A stretch of DNA of 64,000 nt from an uncultured Francisella sp. GTDB lineage: Bacteria > Pseudomonadota > Gammaproteobacteria > Burkholderiales > Neisseriaceae. This document shows, piece by piece, positions 8,563 through 16,712 of the stretch. Every line of letters starts with the position of its first letter. Within the stretch, counting starts at the first letter, position 1. The translations under genes and the position numbers were made by a program. Below the pieces are notes generated by a model that was given only the letters and a program-made list of their open reading frames with translations, was not told the origin of the DNA and did no database searches. The DNA lies in NCBI GenBank assembly GCA_943913135.1, contig CALTVE010000001.1, positions 372,001 to 436,000 on the forward strand, read 5' to 3'.

Positions 8563-8585
8563 ATAAAGGAGGGACCCTCCTTTAT
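8563..8585 (-). terminator. Perfect palindrome at the end of the polysaccharide operon, possible terminator
   Basis: ATAAAGGAGGG and CCCTCCTTTAT form 11-base arms around a single base; as RNA this gives a GC-rich hairpin of about 10 pairs. It covers the stop codon of the last glycosyltransferase gene. The T-tract after it (TTTAT) is short, so termination may be partial, or the site may have another role. Confidence 0.5.
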
Positions 8586-9487
8586 GGGCACAGTTCTTGT
8601 GCATGTCTTTTTTTAATCAAGCGGCTAAGAACACGCGCCTCTTTTAAAAGACCAAAAGATAATGCGTTATTTTTTCTGAGCTTACCTAGCAAAAATGCGC
8701 CTGTCATCAGTATATAAGGCTTCAAACGTACAGCCCAATTTTTTCCATAGAGAAAATGGATAACAAACATATTGCGATACATAAACCGACCTTTCCACGT
8801 CCGCAGGGCTAATTGTTGCTGAAAAGGTAACAAACGTACTATTTTCGCTTCTCTCACTAGGGAAATTTTAAAGTTGTGGCGCAAAATGCGTATAGCGTAA
8901 TCTACATCATCACCAGAAATGAAATATTCTGCAAATGGTAATCCAACTTTATCGATCACTGAATGATGGATTAATACGCCTTCAAAAGAAAAGTTTTCAA
9001 TGTTTAAAAGTTCAGGAAGTTTATCGCGACTTTTGTATTTATCTATCACCCTAAGACGCTTAGGACGAATGCGAAAGGGGTTGGTTAAGTCATAATGCAA
9101 GGCCGAAAATTCACTTAAATGGCCTTCTCTGTCTTCGCGCGCCGGCATCAATACTTTTTCGTGGGGGTAATTTAATAATTTTTCTAAACAATCAGAAGCA
9201 CAGACAATATCGTCGTCCATCAACCAAACCCATTCATGCCCAGCCTGGAATGCGATTTTGGCCCCTAAATGAAAGCCCCCCGCGCCGCCGATATTACGCT
9301 GATTACAGATATAGTGAATATTATCTTGCAAAAAAGGGCGAATCACTGCAGCGGTGTTATCAGTACTGGCATTATCGATAATATAAAGCGCTACATCCCT
9401 ACGATAGGTTTGGGCACACAGCGATTTTAATGCTTGAGTTAATAATTGCGCACGATTATAGGTCACTAAGACGATGCCTACACTCAT
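8582..9487 (-). CDS. Family 2 glycosyltransferase, GlfT1/rhamnosyl-transferase-like
   Basis: A 301-residue GT-A enzyme. The N-terminal VTYNR motif (about 8-12), IIDNASTDNT (36-45), NIGGAGGF (65-72) and the DDD metal-binding motif at residues 91-93 are clear, as is YFISGDDVDYAIR in the second half. The NxGGAGGF signature is typical of the galactofuranosyl- and rhamnosyl-transferase branch that includes mycobacterial GlfT1. It overlaps the preceding glycosyltransferase gene by 4 bases and is last in the operon. Sugar donor and acceptor cannot be read from sequence; UDP-galactofuranose is plausible because glf is two genes upstream. Confidence 0.85.
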   Translation of the reverse strand: MSVGIVLVTYNRAQLLTQALKSLCAQTYRRDVALYIIDNASTDNTAAVIRPFLQDNIHYICNQRNIGGAGGFHLGAKIAFQAGHEWVWLMDDDIVCASDCLEKLLNYPHEKVLMPAREDREGHLSEFSALHYDLTNPFRIRPKRLRVIDKYKSRDKLPELLNIENFSFEGVLIHHSVIDKVGLPFAEYFISGDDVDYAIRILRHNFKISLVREAKIVRLLPFQQQLALRTWKGRFMYRNMFVIHFLYGKNWAVRLKPYILMTGAFLLGKLRKNNALSFGLLKEARVLSRLIKKRHAQELCP

Positions 9488-10419
9488 CGTGGGCCCTCCT
9501 TGTTAACAAATGCCTGATGTTGAGTAAAATCACCTTGCAAAGCGGCCTTCATCCCTTTTAACCCCAATAAAAGCTTGGAAACATCTGGGCGAGTAAAACT
9601 ATAAAACCATAGCCACTTTAGAACAAATGCGATAAAAGCGATTTTACCTTTATATTCCAAAAGATTGGCTGTATTGTTGCGGCTCATACAATATAATTTT
9701 AGAAAAGAAGGGCTGTCGTTAAAATGTAACTGCTTAAAGAACATAGGGGTTCCAAGACGATCTTCGTGCGGATGATAAAAAATAGCTTTCAGCACGGTTT
9801 TCAGCTGGACTCCTTCTTTCTGTAGGCGCCAGATATATTCCATATCATCACCCCAAATAAAATACTCGCCCCTCGGTAAACCATATTTTTTAACCGATTG
9901 ATTGGCAAGAACCACCCCATTAAAAGGAATAATTAAATCTTTTATCACCCCTTCTTCGGCTATTCTTGCAGCCTCGCGCTTAGTTTTGATAAGCCGCTTT
10001 GTTTTCGGGAGTCGTATTGGAAACGCCAAAACTTCGCCGTCTTTTTTATCGACGACCAAAGAACCTAAACAGATATCAGGCTGAGCATAAGGCAGGAGCT
10101 TTTCTAAACAATCCTCTGCTGGATAACCATCATCGTCCATCAAAAAAAAATAATCATAGCCTTCTTGACAAGCAATTTTGATCCCTTGATGAAAGCCTCC
10201 TGCGCCTCCTAAGTTTTCACCTAGAGTATGTAGGATAAAACGTTTATCCTGTAGGATACCGGATTGAATTAAATAGTCTGCTGTACCATCACTACTGGCG
10301 TTATCAATAATCAATACCTTATCTACAGGTATAGTTTGCTTTTGTAAGGCTTTCAGACAATTAAGCAGCAAGGTCTTACGATTATAGGTAACAACCACTG
10401 CACACACACTAGGGACCAT
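9484..10419 (-). CDS. Family 2 glycosyltransferase, GlfT1-like
   Basis: A 311-residue paralogue of the neighbouring enzyme with VVTYNR (9-14), IIDNASSDGT (37-46), NLGGAGGFHQG (69-79), the DDD motif at 95-97, and YFIWGDDMEYIWRL followed by a FYHPH histidine pair. FIWGDD-type motifs are shared with GlfT1 of mycobacteria, which adds the first galactofuranose residues to the lipid-linked linker. It starts 5 bases after glf and overlaps the next gene by 4 bases. I infer a role in priming or early extension of a galactofuranose-containing chain; the exact linkage is unknown. Confidence 0.85.
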   Translation of the reverse strand: MVPSVCAVVVTYNRKTLLLNCLKALQKQTIPVDKVLIIDNASSDGTADYLIQSGILQDKRFILHTLGENLGGAGGFHQGIKIACQEGYDYFFLMDDDGYPAEDCLEKLLPYAQPDICLGSLVVDKKDGEVLAFPIRLPKTKRLIKTKREAARIAEEGVIKDLIIPFNGVVLANQSVKKYGLPRGEYFIWGDDMEYIWRLQKEGVQLKTVLKAIFYHPHEDRLGTPMFFKQLHFNDSPSFLKLYCMSRNNTANLLEYKGKIAFIAFVLKWLWFYSFTRPDVSKLLLGLKGMKAALQGDFTQHQAFVNKEGPR

Positions 10420-10424
10420 TTTGG

Positions 10425-11579
10425 CTACCCATCTATCGCCCCATAAAAGGGTCTTAAAGGCTGATTATTTTTTAAGGCAATATTGACTTGATCTGCGGTT
10501 TCTAAAGCTTCTTTAATCGTCACATCCATATCTAAATAACGATAAGTGCCAAGACGACCCATAAAAGTTACCCTCTTTTCTTGTCGAGCTTTTTCTACAT
10601 AGCGTTCTAAAAGTGCCTTATCTTTCACCAAACGTATCGGATAATAAGGAGCATCTTTCTCTTCACAGAATCGACTATATTCTTTATAGCAAACGGTTTT
10701 TTCATGCTGTTCCCAAGGAGCAAAATGTTTATGTTCCGTAATGCGAGTGTAAGGGACTTTTTCTTCAGTATAATTAATCACTGCATTTCCTTGGTAATCG
10801 CCTTTATCACGGATTACTTCAAAATCCAGCGTACGGTAGCCTAAACGTCCGAAACTAAAATTAAACCAGGCATCTAAAGCCCCTGACCAAAAAATATGGT
10901 CGTATTGTTCTTTAAGTTCTTCTGTAAAGGGGGTCTTTAAAGTTACTTTTATATTAGAGTGGTTGAGTATATTCTCCACTAAAAACGTATAACCTTCTTT
11001 AGGAACACCTTGATAGGGATGGCTAAAATAATTATCGTCGTAATTAAATCGTATCGGTAGCCGCTTTAAAATACTCGCTGGCAACTCTTTGGGATCTACT
11101 CCCCACTGTTTTTGGGTATAGCCTTTAAAAAAGGCTTCATAAAGCTCTCTGCCGACAAAGCGGAGAGCCTGCTCTTCAAAAGTCTCTGGATTTTCTATTG
11201 ATAAATCAGCTCTTTGCTCGATTAAAATACGCGCCTCTTTAGGAGAGCAGGTTTGATGAAAAAATTGGTTAATCGTGTGTAAGTTGATTGGTAAAGAATA
11301 AACCTCTCCACCCGTTACTGCTTTGACTCGATTCGTGTAAGGCATGAAAGTGGCAAAGCGGTTGACATAATCCCATACTTTTTTATCACCGGTATGAAAA
11401 ATATGCGGGCCATACACGTGAATCATGATGCCGCTTTCTTTATCGCGCTCACTATAACAATGGCCTGCTACATGATCTGCTTGATCAATCACCTGCACTA
11501 AATGGCCCTGCTCTGCTAATTCACGTGCCAGCACCGCTCCAGAAAATCCTGCTCCTACTAATAATATCTTCTTCATCAC
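10425..11579 (-). CDS. glf: UDP-galactopyranose mutase
   Basis: Glf is a flavoenzyme that converts UDP-galactopyranose to UDP-galactofuranose, the donor for galactofuranosyltransferases. The 384-residue length is typical. The N-terminal FAD-binding motif VGAGFSGAVLARELAEQG, YGPHIFHTGD, YTQKQWG, RLPIRFNYDDNYF and the C-terminal GRLGTYRYLDMD stretch are all characteristic, including the active-site arginines and tyrosines near the flavin. It lies between two long GlfT2-like genes and two short GlfT1-like genes, with 2- and 5-base gaps, so this operon makes and uses galactofuranose. Confidence 0.97.
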   Translation of the reverse strand: MMKKILLVGAGFSGAVLARELAEQGHLVQVIDQADHVAGHCYSERDKESGIMIHVYGPHIFHTGDKKVWDYVNRFATFMPYTNRVKAVTGGEVYSLPINLHTINQFFHQTCSPKEARILIEQRADLSIENPETFEEQALRFVGRELYEAFFKGYTQKQWGVDPKELPASILKRLPIRFNYDDNYFSHPYQGVPKEGYTFLVENILNHSNIKVTLKTPFTEELKEQYDHIFWSGALDAWFNFSFGRLGYRTLDFEVIRDKGDYQGNAVINYTEEKVPYTRITEHKHFAPWEQHEKTVCYKEYSRFCEEKDAPYYPIRLVKDKALLERYVEKARQEKRVTFMGRLGTYRYLDMDVTIKEALETADQVNIALKNNQPLRPFYGAIDG

Positions 11580-11581
11580 TT

Positions 11582-13378
11582 TTAATCATCCTTCGCATAC
11601 TGTCTCATCCAAAAGGCATCGCTGGTCAGATCACTATAGCTCTTTTGATATTGACGGCTGAGCTTTTTGGTATTCCAAAAAAGACGCCCTAATAAATAAA
11701 TAAACCGAAAACTTTCCTTAAAAAAACGTTTCTTATTAATATGCAGAATTAAGGCTTGATTGTTCCCATCGATGAGCATGACTACCTTTTTATAGCGAAA
11801 GGAGCTAGACATACGCGAACCAGATGATTTTTTTAGCCAAGTAAATCCCTTATGAAAAACACAAAGCGGTAACAGATGGCCGTTTAAAGTAAAATAGCGC
11901 ATTAAAGTAGCGGGTGTAATCTGTAGCCCCCTATCGACAATATCTACTGTAGTCTGCTTCTCAATATCGGCCATGACGCCTTGGCTGAAAGTATTTTCCG
12001 GAACCGGCACCGGAATTTCATTCTTTACCATGGCTTTAATCTGTTTGCGTTTCTCTACCATATCTGCGTTATCACGCCAAAATTCCGGCCCTTTAAGTAC
12101 ATCATCGATTGCCATATTGACCGCAGCAGCCGAATCATAAAAATAAGAAATCGTATAATAAATATAGATCAGCAACGAACTTTTTAACATATTGAGGTAT
12201 TTATTACCGCGCACAAATCCATGCAAAACATGCATCAAATGATTACGCATATCTAAATAAACCGATTGGGGGGTACTTTTATTACTAAAATCTGGCTGCC
12301 AACAAGCAATTCCGTTTAATGTAGTAATGTTAAAGCGATTCGCATAAGAAAAACTGATGTCATCTCCGCGTACAAAATAAGGAAAAGCATTATGTTCTAC
12401 ATCTTCGATAGCAAAAGCGAAAAACCACCATGCTCCATATTCAACGCGACGTTTAATTTCATTTTTAAGCAGATCGTGCTCATAAAGTAGATTTAACCCC
12501 TTCCCCAAGGAGTGGCATTTACCATCGAAGTACGCCCCACACTCATACTGACGATAGACTTCTTTTTCAGTAAGCATTGCCCCCGCAATAGCCAGTTTTT
12601 CTTTTCTTTTTCCTTCTAGGAAAACCATGGCCCGCTTAACGGATTCTACTTCTGAAGATGCATCATCATCCATAAACAAACAGTGCGTAAATTCTGGATG
12701 TGCTTTTAAATAAAGTAAACCGCGCGTGAACCCTCCCGCCCCTCCTAAATTGGTGCTTTTAATCACCTTCGCCCCTTCTAAGGGAGGTAGATTTTGGCTA
12801 TTATCCACCACAATCAAACCCACTCGATCACGGGTCTCAGGATCTTCTAATAAGCCTTTTTTTAGACGCTCAATGGCATTAATTACCTGCATTTGTCGAT
12901 TAAAATGAGTAATGACAATACCCAGTTTAAAAGGCTCTGATGATTTAAACTCGGTATAGTAAGAAAAGACTTCAATTCTACTTGCTTTCAAAGCAAATAA
13001 TTCAAAAGACAGAATACCTTGTGAGCAATAGCGCCAAAAAGGTAAATCAAAAGAAAATTCCTGCAAATCATTACTGGTTAAAGTTTTTTCAAATACGCTT
13101 TGCGTACCACTTTCTAAGCTACTTACTTGGAAACGGATTAAAAGTTGACCTTGTACAGTAATTTTAAAAAATAATTCTTCACCCGTTAACTGTGGTTTCC
13201 ATTTGTGAATGGTCAAACCATTAAAATAGGTAAAGGTATTAATTTTACCACCAGGTAATAAATTTATATTTCTTTCTTTAATATTAACTAAAGCATTATC
13301 ATTGCCCTTAAAAAATAAACGCGGGTCAGGCGACAAGGTAAAAGATGGGTACAAGCTATTTTGCAAAGTATGTCGCAT
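11582..13378 (-). CDS. Galactofuranosyltransferase, GlfT2-like (paralogue 2)
   Basis: A 598-residue protein with the three-part layout of mycobacterial GlfT2: an N-terminal beta-rich domain (about 1-150), a GT-A domain (150-390) with VITHFNR, NLGGAGGF (210-217) and DDD at 237-239, and a helical C-terminal domain with AIDDVLKGPEFW and the final helices. The catalytic-base region reads VRGDDISF (337-344). GlfT2 extends galactan with alternating beta-1,5 and beta-1,6 galactofuranose. One change stands out: the residue corresponding to metal ligand His396 of the mycobacterial enzyme is Gln361, in ACWQPDFS. It lies 5 bases after its paralogue and 2 bases before glf. Confidence 0.88.
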   Translation of the reverse strand: MRHTLQNSLYPSFTLSPDPRLFFKGNDNALVNIKERNINLLPGGKINTFTYFNGLTIHKWKPQLTGEELFFKITVQGQLLIRFQVSSLESGTQSVFEKTLTSNDLQEFSFDLPFWRYCSQGILSFELFALKASRIEVFSYYTEFKSSEPFKLGIVITHFNRQMQVINAIERLKKGLLEDPETRDRVGLIVVDNSQNLPPLEGAKVIKSTNLGGAGGFTRGLLYLKAHPEFTHCLFMDDDASSEVESVKRAMVFLEGKRKEKLAIAGAMLTEKEVYRQYECGAYFDGKCHSLGKGLNLLYEHDLLKNEIKRRVEYGAWWFFAFAIEDVEHNAFPYFVRGDDISFSYANRFNITTLNGIACWQPDFSNKSTPQSVYLDMRNHLMHVLHGFVRGNKYLNMLKSSLLIYIYYTISYFYDSAAAVNMAIDDVLKGPEFWRDNADMVEKRKQIKAMVKNEIPVPVPENTFSQGVMADIEKQTTVDIVDRGLQITPATLMRYFTLNGHLLPLCVFHKGFTWLKKSSGSRMSSSFRYKKVVMLIDGNNQALILHINKKRFFKESFRFIYLLGRLFWNTKKLSRQYQKSYSDLTSDAFWMRQYAKDD

Positions 13379-13383
13379 TCCTA

Positions 13384-15159
13384 TTATCCTTCCTGCTCAA
13401 ATTGTTTTTGCCAAAAAGACTCACTGGTTAATTCCGCATAACTTTGTTGATAAGCTTTTTTAAGTCGTTTTAGGTTAATAAATAAGCGAAGAACCGCTAT
13501 TAGGTGTTTTACAGCGCCTCCATAAAACTTGCCCTTACTGTGACGCAAAATCACTCCCTGATGTCCTTCTAAATCAGTGTAAAAAATCGCTTCTTTACGC
13601 CGATATAATTCACGCAGGCGTTCTCCATAATGTTTGTATTGCCACATCGGATATTTTTTAAAGAAAATCATCGGCAATAAATGACCATTTAAGGTCATTA
13701 AACGTAGAATTTTGGTTAATAAATTTTCTGTCGGCACACCTTTTTCCGCTCTTTTCTGTAAAGCTTCGGGAATCGAACAAATTTTTTGTTGCTGAGTTAA
13801 AGCCAATAATTCTGCTCTCTTAGCCTTCATATCTACATTATCACGCCAAAAATCTGGTCCCTTGAGCACATCATAAATCGCCAAAGTACAAGCACGCGCT
13901 GATTCATACTGGTAGGCTAGAGAATTTAATACAAAAAGGGTTAAAGTAGCTTTTAAAAGCTTACGTTTACGGTTATCTTTAACGATACCGTGGAAAAAGT
14001 GCATGATTTGATTACGTTGATCTAAGTAAATCTGCAAAGGTCCAGCCTTATGGGAAAAATCTGCTTGCCATGAAGAAATCCCATTGACCGTCATAATATG
14101 AAAATTATTGGCCAGAGAAAATCCAATATCATCTCCACGCACAAAATAAGGAAAAGCCAGATGCTTAACCGCTTGCAAGGGAAAAGCAAAATACCACCAT
14201 GCACCATAATCTATCGGTTCTTCTTGCTCATTACGCAACAAATCTCGAGTTAACAATAGGTTGTAATAACATTTAATCGGATAACATAAGCCATCAAAGC
14301 GCCCCCCATTTTCGTGCTGCATATTGGGCTGTACCGCTCTTAACATCGCTCCGGCAATCGCCAACTTCGGTTCATGCGTATAGGTTAAATAAAAAAACGT
14401 CCGTCGTATCGATTCAATTTCGCTGGATGCATCATCATCCATAAAAAGACCATGCGTAAAATCACCCGCATGGTGCAAATGAATAAGACCGCGAGAAAAA
14501 CCGCCAGATCCGCCTAAATTACGATTCGGAATCACGGCTATTCCTTTTTCATCCGCTAAAGAACGGGGCAAATTACGGCTGTTATCAACAATGATAAGCT
14601 GTATCTTTCCTTCATAATAGGGGCCTTGTAAAAGCTCCTTTTTAAAGCGTAGGGCTGTTTTTTCTACCTCTTGGGGACGATTAAAATGAGTAATGACCAG
14701 CCCTAGACACACTCTTCGCACCGGCGCATCTTTAGTTGAATAGTGAAAACCAAATAACACACTGTCTTCTAGAGCTTGTAACTCAAAAAAGAGCATTCCT
14801 TCACTAAGGCTATCCCAAAACGGTAGGACTATCTCTTGGGAGCCGATTTCTTCGCCCACAACCCTATCTTCCTGGACTACTTTATCGCCCTGATGCAAAA
14901 TCCTTACCTTCCAAGTAATTTTAAATTGCCCGCGAAAATTCAAGCATAAAGAGAGATTAGTTAAATTGGTATATTTTTTTATTTTCCCTATACTGATGCT
15001 ATTAAAATAAGTATTGGTGCGTAAAATACCCCCCGTCTCAAAGATCGCCTCTTGTTTTTGCAAAGAAATAGCTACACGGGCATTGGTACGAAAATAAAGC
15101 CCTTTTTCAGAGCAAGGCTGCAATTTAGGAAAAACACTGCTTTGAATCACGTTATCCAT
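13384..15159 (-). CDS. Galactofuranosyltransferase, GlfT2-like (paralogue 1)
   Basis: A 591-residue paralogue of the next gene, again with an N-terminal beta domain, LVITHFNR, NLGGSGGF, DDD at about 241-243, VRGDDIGF at 341-348, AWWYFAF, and a C-terminal AIYDVLKGPDFW. The His396-equivalent is also Gln (SSWQADFS, about 365). I chose the ATG at 15159 (MDNVIQSS): AAGGAAG stands about 8 bases upstream and it overlaps the wzt stop by 8 bases; a longer frame to 15192 would overlap wzt by 41 bases. Two GlfT2-type enzymes in tandem suggest two linkages or a division between initiation and elongation; this is inference. Confidence 0.88.
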   Translation of the reverse strand: MDNVIQSSVFPKLQPCSEKGLYFRTNARVAISLQKQEAIFETGGILRTNTYFNSISIGKIKKYTNLTNLSLCLNFRGQFKITWKVRILHQGDKVVQEDRVVGEEIGSQEIVLPFWDSLSEGMLFFELQALEDSVLFGFHYSTKDAPVRRVCLGLVITHFNRPQEVEKTALRFKKELLQGPYYEGKIQLIIVDNSRNLPRSLADEKGIAVIPNRNLGGSGGFSRGLIHLHHAGDFTHGLFMDDDASSEIESIRRTFFYLTYTHEPKLAIAGAMLRAVQPNMQHENGGRFDGLCYPIKCYYNLLLTRDLLRNEQEEPIDYGAWWYFAFPLQAVKHLAFPYFVRGDDIGFSLANNFHIMTVNGISSWQADFSHKAGPLQIYLDQRNQIMHFFHGIVKDNRKRKLLKATLTLFVLNSLAYQYESARACTLAIYDVLKGPDFWRDNVDMKAKRAELLALTQQQKICSIPEALQKRAEKGVPTENLLTKILRLMTLNGHLLPMIFFKKYPMWQYKHYGERLRELYRRKEAIFYTDLEGHQGVILRHSKGKFYGGAVKHLIAVLRLFINLKRLKKAYQQSYAELTSESFWQKQFEQEG

Positions 15160-15871
15160 GCAAGGCTTCCTTATAATCGATAATCTTTCCATGCTCTAAA
15201 TAAACATGTTTATTGCAAACACGTTTAGCAAGCGGGCCATCATGAGTCGCTAATACTAAAATGCCAGCTTTCTTAATAAAAGCTTCTAATCGCCGCTCTG
15301 CTTTTTCACGAAATTGTTCATCGCCTACGCTCATCCACTCATCCATCAGTAAGATTTCCGGCTGCACGCAGGTACAAATAGCAAAAGCCAGACGCAAAAC
15401 CATCCCACTGGAATAAGTACGTACGGGCATATAGATAAAATTACCCAGCTCACTAAACTCAATGATTTCTTCTATATACTTTTTCATTTCTTTAGGATGA
15501 AACCCTAAAAATAGGCCGCGCAGCTTGATATTTTCTACACCGGTTGCTTCTCCATCCATACCCAGCATCGAATCCAACAGGCTGGTCACCTTACCTTTAA
15601 CCGATACGGTGCCTTCTACGGGATAATACACTTCTGCCATCACTCGTAATAAAGTGGTTTTCCCTGAACCATTGTGACCAATAAGCGCGACTTTATCTCC
15701 CGCTTTTAAATCTAAATTAATATTTTGCAGTGATTGAACCTCAGTTAATTTGTGTTTTCCATGTACTAACCGACCGCCGGTGGCTGCACTTAACATCTGA
15801 CGTTTAAAAGAACGCTGTTTAGCATCATAAATGGGAAAGCGTACCCCTACATTTTCTAATTTAATATGCAT
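15152..15871 (-). CDS. wzt: ABC transporter ATPase for O-polysaccharide/galactan export
   Basis: The 239-residue ATPase has Walker A GHNGSGKTT (65-73), the signature YSSGMVLRLAFA (153-164), Walker B with LLMDE (174-178) and a switch His in ATHDG. It belongs to the Wzt/TagH/RfbE family that, with Wzm, moves lipid-linked polysaccharide across the inner membrane. At 239 residues it has no C-terminal carbohydrate-binding domain, unlike E. coli O9a Wzt, and resembles the short Wzt of Klebsiella D-galactan I and of mycobacterial arabinogalactan. It starts 10 bases after wzm. Confidence 0.95.
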   Translation of the reverse strand: MHIKLENVGVRFPIYDAKQRSFKRQMLSAATGGRLVHGKHKLTEVQSLQNINLDLKAGDKVALIGHNGSGKTTLLRVMAEVYYPVEGTVSVKGKVTSLLDSMLGMDGEATGVENIKLRGLFLGFHPKEMKKYIEEIIEFSELGNFIYMPVRTYSSGMVLRLAFAICTCVQPEILLMDEWMSVGDEQFREKAERRLEAFIKKAGILVLATHDGPLAKRVCNKHVYLEHGKIIDYKEALHG

Positions 15872-15881
15872 GTTTTTTTCC

Positions 15882-16712
15882 TTATAACCAATAGGTTACA
15901 CGCCGTTTACTACGCGCTAGCACTAAAAAGGCGATAAGTAGTCCTGCCGAGGCAAATCCGACCCCCAAGGTCCAATCATAAGGACTGGGGGTGCCGCCCA
16001 GCAAAGGCTTACGCACTAAATTGATCAGCACGCTAAAAGGGTTCCATGCTGCTAAAAAGCGACGATTAGAGGGCAATTGATCCACGCTCCAAATAATCGG
16101 AGTGACAAAAAACATCAATTGAGTCAAACTGGAAACAACGGGCGTCATGTCGCGAAAACGAGCACAGAAAATAGAAATAATAATCCCCAAGGCGAATAAA
16201 GTGATTAGCAATAAAGCAAAAGCTGGGAAAAGCCACACAAAATTCCAGTTAAACGATATTTGTAAAATGCACGCAATAATAGGGAAAATTGCAATATTGT
16301 GACACAGGATAATAAACTGCCGATACATCACTCTTAATACAAAAACCGACAAAGGCATCTTTACCTGTTTTAAGTAATGTTGCGCTTCTATATACGCCAA
16401 ACAAAATTCATTTAAAGATACGGAAATAAACAACCAAAAAATCATACCTAAAGTTAAATGAGGGATAAATTGAGAAAGTTTTAGGCCGAATAAGGTACCA
16501 TACAGAGGCCCCATCGCCCCTATGGTCACAATCATACTCAAAGTAATCCAGATTGGACCTAAAGTAGATCGCCGGTACCGAGCTAAAACATCATACCAGC
16601 CTAATGTCATCCATAAATAATAATCAGACAGCGCGCCGCCAATATCTTGTAGCGCCTCTTTAAAGTGAAACCTGTGCATGTTTTGTTGTTTTTCTTCTTT
16701 ATTGTTCACCAA
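15882..16712 (-). CDS. wzm: ABC-2 type permease for O-polysaccharide/galactan export
   Basis: A membrane protein of up to 276 residues with about six hydrophobic segments and the conserved block VLARYRRSTLGPIWITLSM near residues 41-59, diagnostic of Wzm/TagG/KpsM-type exporters. It pairs with the Wzt ATPase encoded directly downstream. The start is uncertain. A TTG at 16712 or GTG at 16709 behind a weak GGAAAA would overlap tyrA by up to 14 bases; an ATG at 16679 (MHRFHFKE) leaves no overlap but has a distant site. The mature membrane region is the same in all cases. Confidence 0.93.
   Translation of the reverse strand: MVNNKEEKQQNMHRFHFKEALQDIGGALSDYYLWMTLGWYDVLARYRRSTLGPIWITLSMIVTIGAMGPLYGTLFGLKLSQFIPHLTLGMIFWLFISVSLNEFCLAYIEAQHYLKQVKMPLSVFVLRVMYRQFIILCHNIAIFPIIACILQISFNWNFVWLFPAFALLLITLFALGIIISIFCARFRDMTPVVSSLTQLMFFVTPIIWSVDQLPSNRRFLAAWNPFSVLINLVRKPLLGGTPSPYDWTLGVGFASAGLLIAFLVLARSKRRVTYWL

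Noticed and set aside
15160..15192. Upstream start for the first GlfT2-like gene
   Set aside because: It would overlap wzt by 41 bases and has no better ribosome binding site; the ATG at 15159 has AAGGAAG and a short 8-base overlap.
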